Assembly: GCA_964518335.1 (NCBI GenBank)
Contig: CAZFDT010000052.1
Span: forward strand, 1 to 35,850
Length of the DNA: 35,850 nt
From: CAZFDT01 sp964518335
GTDB taxonomy: Bacteria > Planctomycetota > Phycisphaerae > Phycisphaerales > Phycisphaeraceae
Direction of reading: 5' to 3'
The position numbers were made by a program, and so were the translations under genes. Every line of letters begins with the position of its first letter. The stretch's first letter is position 1. This document shows positions 1 to 7,396 of this stretch, one piece after another. The notes beneath the pieces are model-generated. The model searched no databases, was not told the origin of the DNA, and saw nothing but the letters and a program-made list of their open reading frames with translations.

Positions 1-101
1 CGGGGGCGTCGCCCGCCGGCTCTGGAGTGAGCCCGTTTACATTTCGACTCGTCAAAGTCGGGTCCGGTGGACCGCCGGCCGGCTCTGACTCGCCTGGTCA
101 T
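1..101 (-). CDS. Possible partial ORF running off the left edge
   Basis: An ATG at 101 (minus strand) opens a frame that stays open for 33 codons to the window edge. It is rich in Arg and Gly. It lies downstream of the 66-residue gene in the same operon direction, and its ATG overlaps the stop of a 22-codon ORF (98-166) that itself overlaps the stop at 166. This chain of overlaps is the pattern used throughout the operon, but the composition is low-information and no family is recognisable. The stretch could equally be non-coding DNA at the end of the tail operon. Confidence 0.2.
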   Translation of the reverse strand, partial: MTRRVRAGRRSTGPDFDESKCKRAHSRAGGRRP

Positions 102-165
102 CGGGGTCTGGCCGACGACCTCTCGAAACCCGATCGAACGCCCTTCGGCGGCCGATCGTCACCCA

Positions 166-366
166 TCATCCACAACACCCCCCCTGCTCCAGCCGGCGAC
201 GCTCGGCCTCGCGGTCGAAGTCGGCGGGGATGTCCTGCCGGGGTGTCGGGTCCCAGCGCTGCACCTGGCCGTCGATGATGTAAGCGCGCAGCGTCGGTGT
301 GTCGATGTCCACGGTCACGCGGCCGCTCGCCAGCTCTCTCACGACTTGAACGCGGTGCTTGCTCAT
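166..366 (-). CDS. Small hypothetical protein of the distal tail operon (66 aa)
   Basis: The ATG at 366 overlaps the stop of the upstream Cys-rich gene by 4 bp (ATGA), indicating translational coupling. The protein has a plausible beta-rich N-terminal half (KHRVQVVRELASGRVTVDI), a Trp-Asp-Pro turn and a charged, Arg/Glu-rich C-terminal helix ending in CCG. I recognise no family. Its position after the tape measure and three distal tail proteins suggests a tail accessory or assembly protein, but that is context only. Confidence 0.6.
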   Translation of the reverse strand: MSKHRVQVVRELASGRVTVDIDTPTLRAYIIDGQVQRWDPTPRQDIPADFDREAERRRLEQGGCCG

Positions 367-902
367 ATCGTGAACGTCAGGGGTTGATTGCAGCGCTGCA
401 CAAACGTCGGACCGCCGAACGTATGCTCGGCCTCGATCGTGCCGTTGACACAGGCGATGTCGCCGGTGATGAGGCCGATGAACTCGTCATGTATCTCTTC
501 GTCCGTGGCAAGCGGATCGGTGTGGATGATCGCGGCCCATTCCCCCGCCGGCACGAAGATCTGGTTTTGCGCGAACTCGTGGGCCTGCACCAGATTCCCC
601 GACCCGCTGGCGGCGCTGTAGAAAATCCACGCCCGCAGCGCCCAGGCGGCCGATTCGAATCCGTTCTGTTCCCCGCCGTGAAACCGCCACTCGCACAGAT
701 CGCCCGACGTGCTCTGCGCGGAGAACATCACGAGCGTGTCGTTGCAGTTGCTGCACGGGTCGCCAGTCAGCCCGGACAGCACCATGTTTGGCATGGTGCA
801 GCCGCAAGGATTGCAGCGGGGCAAACAGTCGTCGGTCATAGCGGCCAACTTCCCGCCGAAGCGGCCGAGCTTGCCGTCGCCGCATCGTCGCAGGTAGCCC
901 AT
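363..902 (-). CDS. Cys-rich distal tail protein (179 aa), unknown function
   Basis: The start is the ATG at 902, overlapping the upstream TGA by one base (TGATG). A second possible start is the Met 21 codons later (MTDDCLPR). The N-terminal third has clustered cysteines (CLPRCNPCGC, CSNC), followed by a beta-rich segment with FSAQ and EWRFHGGEQ. The layout, a Cys-Pro-rich head then a beta-sandwich-like body, resembles a class of hypothetical proteins common in Planctomycetota, which is the main basis for the tentative host guess. It sits in the operon after the tape measure, where baseplate or fibre proteins are expected. A virion tip role is inferred. Confidence 0.65.
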   Translation of the reverse strand: MGYLRRCGDGKLGRFGGKLAAMTDDCLPRCNPCGCTMPNMVLSGLTGDPCSNCNDTLVMFSAQSTSGDLCEWRFHGGEQNGFESAAWALRAWIFYSAASGSGNLVQAHEFAQNQIFVPAGEWAAIIHTDPLATDEEIHDEFIGLITGDIACVNGTIEAEHTFGGPTFVQRCNQPLTFTI

Positions 903-1777
903 CACTCATCCTCGTCGCACAGCAGCGCGATCTCTTCGATGGCATCGAGCAAAACCAGCGCGCCCGGCGTGCCGCCTTCGCCAATGCGGTAGCACGCCAA
1001 GCCGAACGAATCCTCCGACGCTGGGGCGTAGGCGATCTTGGGATAGCGCTTGCGCTCGGGCGTCGCCGCCTCCAGCAGCTGATTGCCGTCGAGGTCCTCC
1101 ACGTCGTAGGTGAACGTGCAATCGTTCTCGTCGTCGCCAGCATTCCCGGTGACGTTCGTCAGTTTGACCGTAAACGCCTGCCCGTAACCGACCGGCGACT
1201 TCACATACCAGACCGGCGTTGGCTCTTCGTCGTCGGTCATCCCGCGCCACGCCTCGACCACTTCGCCCGTGGCGAACACGCCCTTGAGGCGGTTGACCTC
1301 GCGGAGCTGCGGACGGTTGCCCTCTTCGCCGTCGAACGGCGTGGCCGTGCTGGTCGTCAGGTCCGCGTTGAGCTGGACGCCCAGGTAGTCGCCGTCGGCA
1401 TCCCCGGCGCCCGCGATGCGCGTCAGAACGACGGACGGGGCCGGCACGAAGATCAGGAACCACGGCGCTCCTTCGCCATCCTGGTTGGCCAGTCGCAGCC
1501 AGACCACGTCATCGACAGCGGCCGTGCCGCCGTTGGGCAGGTAGGCGTTCTCCTCGCCGGCGATCTCGGGCGTCCAGTCCTCGAACGTGCCGGCGTCGGC
1601 GGCGGGGTACACCATCTTCCAACTGTGCGCGCCGTCCTCGGCGACGGCGGTGATCTGGGCCCAGAAGCCGTTCTCGCCGAAGTGCGGCGCGCCGCCGGGC
1701 CGGCTACGCGACGGCCGCGGGATCTCGCGGAGTCGTCGCCCGATGGCCTGCAGCGTGCTGTTGCTGATGCGCGGCAT
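902..1777 (-). CDS. Distal tail / baseplate-region protein (291 aa), unknown
   Basis: An upstream extension of the frame exists, but the ATG at 1777 is chosen because GGAAG lies just before it, inside a copy of the repeated motif CCCCCGGAAG. The protein starts MPRISNSTLQ, has an Arg-rich segment, then a long beta-rich acidic body with several Trp and Tyr residues, ending LLCDEDE. No signal peptide or membrane segment is seen. No family is recognised. Being third after the tape measure in a siphovirus-type operon, it is probably part of the tail tip or a fibre. It overlaps the next gene by one base. Confidence 0.7.
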   Translation of the reverse strand: MPRISNSTLQAIGRRLREIPRPSRSRPGGAPHFGENGFWAQITAVAEDGAHSWKMVYPAADAGTFEDWTPEIAGEENAYLPNGGTAAVDDVVWLRLANQDGEGAPWFLIFVPAPSVVLTRIAGAGDADGDYLGVQLNADLTTSTATPFDGEEGNRPQLREVNRLKGVFATGEVVEAWRGMTDDEEPTPVWYVKSPVGYGQAFTVKLTNVTGNAGDDENDCTFTYDVEDLDGNQLLEAATPERKRYPKIAYAPASEDSFGLACYRIGEGGTPGALVLLDAIEEIALLCDEDE

Positions 1778-1793
1778 GGTCGCTTCCGGGGGG

Positions 1794-2636
1794 TCAGTTG
1801 AAGTTGATACCCCAGTCCTCCTCGGGGTACGGCAAGAATTCGAGCAGATCGGCCGTCGAGCCGGGCGGCTTGGCGGCGCCGATATTTGGGCCATCGGCCG
1901 TCACCAACGGCCAAGGAGTCTCGACGGGCGTGCCAACCTTGGTCAGGATCGGAACCAGGTCGCCATCGTCGTTGAGTTCCTTAAAGCCGCGATTCGGGAT
2001 CAGATGCACATGCCCGTCGCTGTCGGCCGCCAGACGGAAGGTGACGGCGAAGTAGTGGTGCGTCGTCGCACCGATCTGCTCATAGACCTCCTGGAACGAC
2101 GGCGGCAGAAACAGCAGTGTGTTGGCGGCGAAGACGATTCCCTTGATGGTGACGCTGCCGCTGTTGGTCGTGTACTTGATGGAATCATAGAACGGCAGGG
2201 CGAGGTCGCTGTAGTTCTTGGTGATCTGCAGGACCGGGTCGCCGTTCTTGCGCTGGGGGAAGGATTCGAAACGGTCGCCGGCGGTGTTCACGACGTGCTT
2301 GGGCGTCGCGCTGTTGTCGATGAAGTAGTCCTCGGTCCACTCGTCGTAGCTGCCGCTGAGGACCGAGGGCCGATCGAGCGGGTCCGTGGCGCCGCCGCCC
2401 GCGACCGACTGCCTGTACGTTGCGCGCGTCTCGAACGCGAGGGGGTTGCGGTTGATGTGAGCTGCAGTGACCCCGTCGAGGATATAGCCGGTGGGCACGG
2501 GCTTGGCCTCGACGGCGGCGATCGCGGCGTCCACGTCGTTGAGCGCATCCACGAGGCACTGGTAGGTGTCCTCGACGGTCTTCTCGCCCTTCGTGTAGCC
2601 CTTGCTTCGCTTGATGAAGTTGGCGATGGTGGCCAT
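1794..2636 (-). CDS. Distal tail protein (280 aa), unknown
   Basis: The ATG at 2636 is preceded by GGAAG with six bases of spacing. That Shine-Dalgarno is itself an exact copy of the dispersed 11-mer (2642-2652). The protein begins MATIANFIKRSKGYTKGEK, with a short helical N-terminus, then a beta-rich body with Asn/Asp/Gly turns (YDEWTEDYFIDNS, HHYFAVTFRLAADSDG), and ends in an acidic Pro-Trp-rich tail (EEDWGINFN). It follows the tape measure directly, the usual slot of the distal tail protein in siphoviruses. I cannot match it to a named family, so that role is positional. Confidence 0.7.
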   Translation of the reverse strand: MATIANFIKRSKGYTKGEKTVEDTYQCLVDALNDVDAAIAAVEAKPVPTGYILDGVTAAHINRNPLAFETRATYRQSVAGGGATDPLDRPSVLSGSYDEWTEDYFIDNSATPKHVVNTAGDRFESFPQRKNGDPVLQITKNYSDLALPFYDSIKYTTNSGSVTIKGIVFAANTLLFLPPSFQEVYEQIGATTHHYFAVTFRLAADSDGHVHLIPNRGFKELNDDGDLVPILTKVGTPVETPWPLVTADGPNIGAAKPPGSTADLLEFLPYPEEDWGINFN

Positions 2637-2641
2637 GGGTC

Positions 2642-2652
2642 ACTTCCGGGGG
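2642..2652 (-). promoter_or_regulatory. Ribosome-binding site formed by an exact CCCCCGGAAGT copy
   Basis: Between the tape-measure stop (2653) and the next ATG (2636) the only intergenic content is CCCCCGGAAGT on the minus strand. Its GGAAG is the Shine-Dalgarno. The same arrangement with one change (CCCCCGGAAGC, 1783-1793) precedes the next gene start at 1777. The motif has therefore been recruited as a ribosome-binding site at two consecutive genes. Confidence 0.6.
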
Positions 2653-4776
2653 TCAGAAACCGATGAGGCCGGCGACGGCGCCGTAATCGCCGTCAGCGAC
2701 GAGCTGGCGCATGAGCGTGCGGATTTCCCCCAGCTCGACGTTGCTCTTCTTCTGCTCGTCCACGGTCTGCTTGGGGTAGTTCCTGGAGTCGCCGCCGGAG
2801 GCACGGGCCTGGTCGTATTGCAGGGCCAGCTCGGCGGCGCTGCCGGCCATGTTCAGCGGCGTCAGCCTGTCGCCTCCGAAGGCGTCCTTCTGGGCCTTGT
2901 CGCTGAGACGATCGAACTGGAACTGATCGATCCTGCCCTTGTCCAGCCAGTCGTTGAGCTGGGCCATCTGCTCCTGGTACTGCTCCAGCGGCGACTTGAT
3001 GGATTCGAGCGCGGCCTTGACCTTGGTCTGCGCGTCGATTTCTTCGAGCAGGCGGCGGGCTTCCTCCAGCTCGTCGGGGTTGAGGATGCCCTGCTTGCGG
3101 ATGTCGGCGAAGCGCCGCTCCACGTCGTTCATGCCCAGGGCGTCGAGCTCGCCGGAGAGGTCGCCCAGGATCGATCCGGCCTGCAGGCCGCGGAGCGTTT
3201 CCATCTGCCGCTTGAACTGTTCGATGCTCTCCGGAGTGGCCCCAGGCGAGGCCGCGAAATCCGCCAGCCGCTTCTGCAGGTCGGTCATGTCGAACTGGTC
3301 GATCTCCTTCTGGAGCTTGGCCAGTTCCTGCTGCAGTTGCTCGGGAAGCGAAGGTCCGGCAGGCCCATCGATCTTGATCTGATTGACGGCAGCGGCCGTG
3401 GCGTCTGCCGCCTCGGCCGCCTGCTGCTTGATGCCGGCGAAGAAGGCGGCGATGCGCTCACTGGCAGAAGGCGCGACCAGCATCTGTGTGAGCTCGTCAC
3501 CCAGCCGCTTCTCCTCATCCTCCATGCCCTGAATGAAGCCCTCGACAAACTGCACCGGCGCGTCAACGGCATTCGCCGCCGCCTGGAGCGAGCGGGCGAT
3601 GTCCTTGCCGATCTTGGGGATCTTCGCCGCGACCTCGGCAGCGGCGCGGAGCATGCCCGTCAGCGCCTCGGCGATCGACCGCTGAATGTACGTGAACGCC
3701 TGCACCGTGAACCGCTGCACCGTGACGACGACGAGCTGCAGACCCTTAAACGCGACCTGGGCCAGCTGCACGGCGTCACCGACCTTGCCGATTGCCGCGC
3801 CCGCAATCTCCATGGCCGCAAGAATGCGGTTCCCCGTGCCGACACCTGCCGCGCCTGTGGCGCCGAAGTAGGCCATGAGAGTACCGAAGCCGTCGACGGC
3901 CAACGTGACCACCGTATCCAAAACGGACTTGATGACAGGAATGAGTGCGGTGAACTCCGCGACGAGGCCCTTCAGATCGATCGACTCCATCAAATCGTCG
4001 CTAATGCCCTTGAGCATCATGCCCACGTTGTCCTTGAGCGTCGAGATCAGGCCGAGCAAGGACTGGCTCTGCTTCTGATTCATTCCGAAGAACTTGCCGC
4101 CCTCGCTGGTGGCGTCCACGAACGCCTGCGTCACCTCGCCGATGCCGACGCCTCCGGCGGACATGCGCTCGCGCAGCGCCGACATCGACTCGCCGGTGCG
4201 TTTGCTGATCTCCAGCAGCGGATTGAAACCGGCATTGATGAACTGCATCAGGTCCTGCCCGGTGAGTCGGCCCGCCGAGGCGACCTGGCCGTACACCAGC
4301 GCCAGCGACTTCATCTTCTCTTCGTTGCCCGCCGCAACGTTCGAGAGCATATCGATCGTGGGCAAAAGCTGATCGCCGGCGACGCCGAGGTTCAGCAGCG
4401 TCTTGGTCGCCTCGGTGATGCCCGGCAGGCTGAAGGGCGTGTTGGCGGCGAAGGTGTTGAGGCCTGACAGCACTGCTTTGGCCTGGTCGGCCGAGCCCAG
4501 CATGACCTCGAAGGCGATCTGCGCCTGCTCGGCGTCCATGGCGAGCTGAGCGCCGAAGGACAGTGCCTTCTTGACGCCGCCGACAGCGGACGTGATGGCG
4601 TTCACTCCCAGCCCGCCCACCAGGTTGCCGATGACGGACTGGCCGATGCCGGCGAAGGTGCTGCGCGTGTCGGCCGCGAAGCCGGTGAGCAGGCTGCGGG
4701 CGCGCCCCACCGCGCCCACCAGCGGTGCGGTGTTGAGTCCGATGGTTCCCGTGATGGCGCCGGCGTTGAAGCTCAT
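2653..4776 (-). CDS. Tail tape measure protein (707 aa)
   Basis: This is the longest minus-strand gene. The ATG at 4776 overlaps the stop of the upstream chaperone frame (ATGA); 19 extra upstream codons are rejected because they overlap that gene. The N-terminal ~270 residues show the conserved tape-measure core: FEVMLGSADQAKAVL, FAANTPFSLPGITEATKTLL and TGQDLMQFINAGFNPLLEIS. Hydrophobic segments follow (about 275-350), then long Ala/Glu/Gln helices suited to a coiled coil. It comes directly after the G/GT chaperones, as in lambda-like phages. At the usual ~1.5 angstrom per residue it would set a tail near 100 nm. It acts as ruler inside the growing tail tube and probably helps DNA entry. Confidence 0.9.
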   Translation of the reverse strand: MSFNAGAITGTIGLNTAPLVGAVGRARSLLTGFAADTRSTFAGIGQSVIGNLVGGLGVNAITSAVGGVKKALSFGAQLAMDAEQAQIAFEVMLGSADQAKAVLSGLNTFAANTPFSLPGITEATKTLLNLGVAGDQLLPTIDMLSNVAAGNEEKMKSLALVYGQVASAGRLTGQDLMQFINAGFNPLLEISKRTGESMSALRERMSAGGVGIGEVTQAFVDATSEGGKFFGMNQKQSQSLLGLISTLKDNVGMMLKGISDDLMESIDLKGLVAEFTALIPVIKSVLDTVVTLAVDGFGTLMAYFGATGAAGVGTGNRILAAMEIAGAAIGKVGDAVQLAQVAFKGLQLVVVTVQRFTVQAFTYIQRSIAEALTGMLRAAAEVAAKIPKIGKDIARSLQAAANAVDAPVQFVEGFIQGMEDEEKRLGDELTQMLVAPSASERIAAFFAGIKQQAAEAADATAAAVNQIKIDGPAGPSLPEQLQQELAKLQKEIDQFDMTDLQKRLADFAASPGATPESIEQFKRQMETLRGLQAGSILGDLSGELDALGMNDVERRFADIRKQGILNPDELEEARRLLEEIDAQTKVKAALESIKSPLEQYQEQMAQLNDWLDKGRIDQFQFDRLSDKAQKDAFGGDRLTPLNMAGSAAELALQYDQARASGGDSRNYPKQTVDEQKKSNVELGEIRTLMRQLVADGDYGAVAGLIGF

Positions 4777-5431
4777 GTTGCAGTGGTCTGGTTTGCGGGC
4801 GGTCGGATCACAGTGCCGCCCACGTTGGCGCACCAGGCGAGCAGGTGCTGCTTGACTTCCTCCTCGCTCTTGCGCGCGAGCGCTTTAAGACGAGGGAAGA
4901 AGCAGGTCGGATCGAATCCGCCCTTGCTCCCGAACGCGCTGTTGGCGATCGCGGCGCAGATCTGCCCCGCGCGCCAATCCTCGGCCAGGCTCGGGTCGTG
5001 CTGCTCATACCAAGCGATCCATAAGGCCAGTTCGTCAGCGTCCAATTCGTCGCCGAGCTCCGCCAGCGTCTTGCGCCTGTCGTGTGCCAGGCGAAGGCAG
5101 AAGGCCAGAAGCGGCGACGCGATCAGTTTTTTTCGGCGGCCTCGACCTTGGCCTGCAGACCGTTCACCGCGTTGCAGGCGTTAATCAGCTGCTGAACGAT
5201 CTGCCAGTCGGTGTCCTGAACTGCTGCCGGATTGGCAAACACAGGCGCGCCGTCGTCCTCAACGATGCTGGACGCCACGAGGGCGACGCCGGCCTGCTCG
5301 GCCGGGAGCTTGCTCAGGTCGAGCATCTGGCCGGTCTTGAGTCGGCGCACGCCGACCTCGCCCAGGCCGTCGATCTCGACCCTCTCGATCGGGGCCGCGG
5401 ATCGCTGCTTAATCTTCTCGCGAATGGTCAT
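4773..5431 (-). CDS. Tail assembly chaperone G-T fusion made by -1 frameshift (about 219 aa)
   Basis: Reading from the ATG at 5431 and slipping -1 at A AAA AAC (5132-5126) enters a frame that stays open through LIASPLLAFCLRLAHDRR to the stop at 4773. The downstream frame carries ELALWIAWYEQHDPSLAEDWRAGQICAAIANSAF, which fits the T domain of tail assembly chaperones (a helical Trp-rich segment followed by an alanine-rich one). The only local start in that frame is a TTG at 5045, in mid-domain with no good ribosome-binding site, so expression as a fusion is far more likely. In lambda the GT fusion binds the tape measure and recruits tube subunits. The tape measure follows immediately here. Confidence 0.85.
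5123..5431 (-). CDS. Tail assembly chaperone, G-like (102 aa)
   Basis: The ATG at 5431 has GGAG seven bases upstream. The TTG at 5443 would extend the frame but contains that ribosome-binding site, so it is rejected. The protein is short, mostly alpha/beta (VEIDGLGEVGVRRLKTGQMLDLSKLP) with a C-terminal helical Ala/Asn/Gln region, and ends VEAAEKN at a TGA directly after the slippery heptamer. It lies between the tail tube and tape measure genes, the standard place of gpG-type chaperones. It is made in excess over the fusion. It should hold the tape measure during tail assembly and be absent from the finished virion. Confidence 0.8.
   Translation of the reverse strand: MTIREKIKQRSAAPIERVEIDGLGEVGVRRLKTGQMLDLSKLPAEQAGVALVASSIVEDDGAPVFANPAAVQDTDWQIVQQLINACNAVNGLQAKVEAAEKN
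5126..5132 (-). promoter_or_regulatory. Programmed -1 ribosomal frameshift site A AAA AAC
   Basis: The zero frame reads GAA AAA AAC TGA, so the heptamer A AAA AAC is in the X XXY YYZ register and is followed at once by the stop. After slipping -1 the ribosome reads AAA CTG ATC and continues 118 codons in the T frame. A run of seven A is conspicuous in such GC-rich DNA. The zero-frame stop may promote slippage. I did not identify a clear pseudoknot downstream. Confidence 0.85.
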
Positions 5432-5440
5432 GTGTTGCTC

Positions 5441-5466
5441 CAAGTGTAGAGGTCAAGTGTAGAGGT
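5441..5466. repeat. Tandem duplication of a 13-bp unit (CAAGTGTAGAGGT)
   Basis: Two perfect adjacent copies, 5441-5453 and 5454-5466, lie in the gap between the tail tube stop and the chaperone G start. On the minus strand they lie just upstream of the G ribosome-binding site. It looks like a recent slippage duplication and lengthens the leader of G. Confidence 0.9.
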
Positions 5467-5490
5467 CATGTCAAAATCGACGCCGAGGAC

Positions 5491-5925
5491 TCACGCCGCC
5501 GCGGTGAACGCGGGCTTGCCGCTCAGGCGAATCAGCACCGGCACGACGACCTCGTCTTTGTCCTGAGACTCCTGGCCGATCTCCTTGATGAAGCCGTTGA
5601 CGATCAGCTTGCTGCCGTCGCTGAACAGGACCTTCCACGTCTTGAACTGGCGCACGAGGCCGTACAGCGTGCTGATCTGCGACTTGTTGAAAGCCAGCTT
5701 GACGCCGAGCTGGCCGGGGTCCACGTGGTCGGGGGCAAACTGCTTGAACCAGTCGTGAACGCCGGTGCCCTCCTCCTGATCCACGCGGGTGGTCTCGAAC
5801 TCGTCGGCCACCTGCTTGGGCAGCTCGGTGAAGCTGTCGATGCCCGCAAGTTGCGTGGCGGGGTCGGCCGTGCCCAGGTTGTCGTAGAACAGTTTCGTGC
5901 CTGCCGTGGTCGCGTAGCCATTCAT
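5491..5925 (-). CDS. Major tail (tube) protein (144 aa)
   Basis: The ATG at 5925 has the leader CGAAAGGACTTCGATC, giving AAAGGA as a strong ribosome-binding site. The protein begins MNGYATTAGTKLFYDNLG and includes IDSFTELPKQVADEFETTRVD, then a central WKVLFSDGSKLIVNGFIKEIGQE and a hydrophobic C-terminus. The pattern of an N-terminal arm, a short ~140-residue body and a beta-rich core matches siphovirus tube subunits. It lies between the tail terminator and chaperones G/GT, as in lambda and HK97. No second large tail gene such as a sheath is seen, so the tail is inferred to be non-contractile. Confidence 0.8.
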   Translation of the reverse strand: MNGYATTAGTKLFYDNLGTADPATQLAGIDSFTELPKQVADEFETTRVDQEEGTGVHDWFKQFAPDHVDPGQLGVKLAFNKSQISTLYGLVRQFKTWKVLFSDGSKLIVNGFIKEIGQESQDKDEVVVPVLIRLSGKPAFTAAA

Positions 5926-5949
5926 GATCGAAGTCCTTTCGAGCGGGGT

Positions 5950-6432
5950 TTATGGGGCGGTGAATCGCACGTCGAAGTTGAACGCAATCTCCCAGCGGCC
6001 GGCGTCGTCGCGGCCGATGAGGCCGGGCGGCTGCTGCAGCACGATGAGGCGGATGTTCCAGGTGGTGACCCCCGTGTCATTCACGACGCCGCCGGTGGTG
6101 GCGTCGATCTTCTTGCCAGCGACCGACCAGGTCTGACGCGGCCGGCCGGCGTTGGCCGAGTCGTGTAGTGCGGCGTAGAGCCGGGCGGACAACTGCAGCC
6201 CGTCCGACGCCACCATCGCCCGCGTCATGCACTGCACGCCGACCACCGGGATGGGCCGCAGCTCGCTCTCGACCGGACCACCGTAGATGCGGAGGACCGC
6301 GGCTGGATCGGCCGAGGAGGCGGGCAGCTCGTGGACGAACAGCGCCTGCCCCAGCACGATGGCGGGACTGCCAGCGGCGGCGGCCATCGCGTGCGCCAGT
6401 GACAGCAGCAGGTTGGACACGTTCGTCGCCAT
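5950..6432 (-). CDS. Tail terminator / minor tail protein, gpU-like position (160 aa)
   Basis: The ATG at 6432 overlaps the upstream TGA by one base (TGATG). The N-terminus is a long hydrophobic-alanine helix (LLLSLAHAMAAAAG), followed by alternating strands (AAVLRIYGGPVE, PIPVVGVQCMTRAM, LSARLYAALHD) and a C-terminal beta-rich IAFNFDVRFTAP. This alpha/beta architecture, with a final strand repeating F-x-F-x-V-x-F, is typical of small tail terminator proteins that cap the tube. It stands just before the tube gene, the usual place. The family assignment is by architecture and position. Confidence 0.55.
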   Translation of the reverse strand: MATNVSNLLLSLAHAMAAAAGSPAIVLGQALFVHELPASSADPAAVLRIYGGPVESELRPIPVVGVQCMTRAMVASDGLQLSARLYAALHDSANAGRPRQTWSVAGKKIDATTGGVVNDTGVTTWNIRLIVLQQPPGLIGRDDAGRWEIAFNFDVRFTAP

Positions 6433-6791
6433 CAGACCAGGGGCTCCTTGCGCACGAAGAGTTCGAGGTGGGACAGCCCCGCGGCTGCCGGGCCGAGGCG
6501 ATCGCCCTGCGTGACCACCTGGGCCATGTACGGCGTCGCGGCGTGATCCGGCTGCAGGCGCATGCGGTCGCCGGGCACGGGATCGGCCACGCCCTGCAGG
6601 GCCGGCCGCTCGATGTACACGGCATGATCGGCGTCGCCAAGCGTCGTACCCAGGGCGAAGCGCTGACGCGTGCTGATCGCATCGACACAGCAGCGCACAG
6701 CCATGGCCTGGCCCTGCACGATCAGCGGCCGGCCATCGGCGGTGTGCCCGCTGGGCCGGTCGATGCGGAGGATGGTGGCGTTGGTCAGCAT
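6432..6791 (-). CDS. Head closure / head-tail joining protein candidate (119 aa)
   Basis: The ATG at 6791 follows a 39-bp gap that holds a hairpin. The protein is beta-rich (ATILRI, HAVYIERPA, SHLELFVRKEPLV) with a PVPGDRMRL turn, compatible with the small beta-barrel stopper proteins that sit between adaptor and tail terminator. It lies between the adaptor-like gene and the terminator-like gene, exactly where HK97-type phages encode the stopper. No diagnostic motif is seen, so the role is inferred from order and size. Confidence 0.45.
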   Translation of the reverse strand: MLTNATILRIDRPSGHTADGRPLIVQGQAMAVRCCVDAISTRQRFALGTTLGDADHAVYIERPALQGVADPVPGDRMRLQPDHAATPYMAQVVTQGDRLGPAAAGLSHLELFVRKEPLV

Positions 6792-6800
6792 GGAACTCGT

Positions 6801-6825
6801 AGCCTCGTCATGCCAATGCGAGGCT
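6801..6825 (-). other. Intergenic hairpin (7-bp stem)
   Basis: AGCCTCG at 6801-6807 pairs with CGAGGCT at 6819-6825 across an 11-base loop, in the short gap between the adaptor-like and closure-like genes. No T-run follows, so RNA processing or mRNA stability is as likely as termination. Confidence 0.4.
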
Positions 6826-6830
6826 CTCCC

Positions 6831-7391
6831 TTACAGCAGCCCTCCAGAGCGCAGGCGGTAGCGGTCCATCAGCCGCTGGGCGCGGTCGCACAGGCCGGTG
6901 CCGCCGCCCGCCGCCGCCAGGTCCTTGGCGGCGACGTAGCTCTCCGACAGCGACCCGACGCTCTGCGCCGCCAGGCCGGAGCGGATCGCCTCGATGCGAG
7001 CCCGAGCGGCAGGATCGCTCTGCAGCGACGCTGCCTGCAGCACACAGGCGAGCTTGACGGCGCTGGGGACCACTGCGCCAGAGTCGTCGTCCCAATCCCA
7101 CACCCCCGCCCCCGGAAGCGCCCCCGGAAGCGCCCCCGGAAGCGCCCCCGACCCCGGAAGTGACCCAGAAAGATCGCCGCCGGGCAGGCGCGGGAACTCG
7201 CGCTCCTGGCCGGCGTCGTACCGCCGGCCCTGGTAGGGCATGGCGCCGTCGATATCCAGCGTCGCGGCCAACAGCAGCGCGCCGAGGTCCGCGTCGTCGG
7301 CCGCGATCAGCGCCGCCATGCCAGGTAGCGAGGCGAGCGCCTCGGCCATCTCGCGGGCTTCGTTTGGCGTGATGTAGGCGGTGAGGGTCAT
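6831..7391 (-). CDS. Head-tail connector / adaptor-like protein with a repeat-derived insert (186 aa)
   Basis: The ATG at 7391 is five bases after the previous stop. The N-terminus MTLTAYITPNEAREMAEAL, a helical ALLLAATLDIDG and the YDAGQEREFPR segment fit the adaptor family annotated as DnaT-like, gp6-type connectors. A C-terminal helical half (PSAVKLACVLQAASLQ and onward) follows. Between the FPR motif and that half lies a low-complexity LPGSGALPGALPGALPGAG insert, encoded by four copies of the dispersed CCCCGGAAG motif. The reading frame is preserved, so the insert is tolerated in a surface loop. It should dock on the portal and give the tail its attachment surface. Confidence 0.55.
   Translation of the reverse strand: MTLTAYITPNEAREMAEALASLPGMAALIAADDADLGALLLAATLDIDGAMPYQGRRYDAGQEREFPRLPGGDLSGSLPGSGALPGALPGALPGAGVWDWDDDSGAVVPSAVKLACVLQAASLQSDPAARARIEAIRSGLAAQSVGSLSESYVAAKDLAAAGGGTGLCDRAQRLMDRYRLRSGGLL
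7109..7161 (+). repeat. 12-bp minisatellite built from the dispersed motif
   Basis: CCCCCGGAAG occurs at 7109-7118, 7121-7130 and 7133-7142 with a 12-bp period, then a degenerate unit and CCCCGGAAGT at 7152-7161. It lies inside the adaptor-like gene on the strand opposite to its transcription and codes for repeated Leu-Pro-Gly-Ala. The 12-bp period keeps the frame, so copy number can vary without breaking the gene. Confidence 0.9.
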
Positions 7392-7396
7392 CGTCG

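Noticed and set aside
39..44. TTTACA near the left edge as the second element end
   Set aside because: It is in the same orientation as the right-edge TTTACA, not inverted, and no CGAAA site is suitably placed on the inner side.
98..166. 22-codon ORF (minus) between the 66-aa gene and the left-edge frame
   Set aside because: Too short and with no domain signal; the overlap pattern alone is not enough.
2602..4467. Long plus-strand ORF antisense to the tape measure gene
   Set aside because: Leu/Gly/Arg-rich antisense of a real gene with strong family signals; a known artefact in high-GC DNA.
4773..5045. Independent T-chaperone gene starting at TTG 5045
   Set aside because: Weak start, mid-domain, whereas the frame continues upstream to the slippery site in the -1 register.
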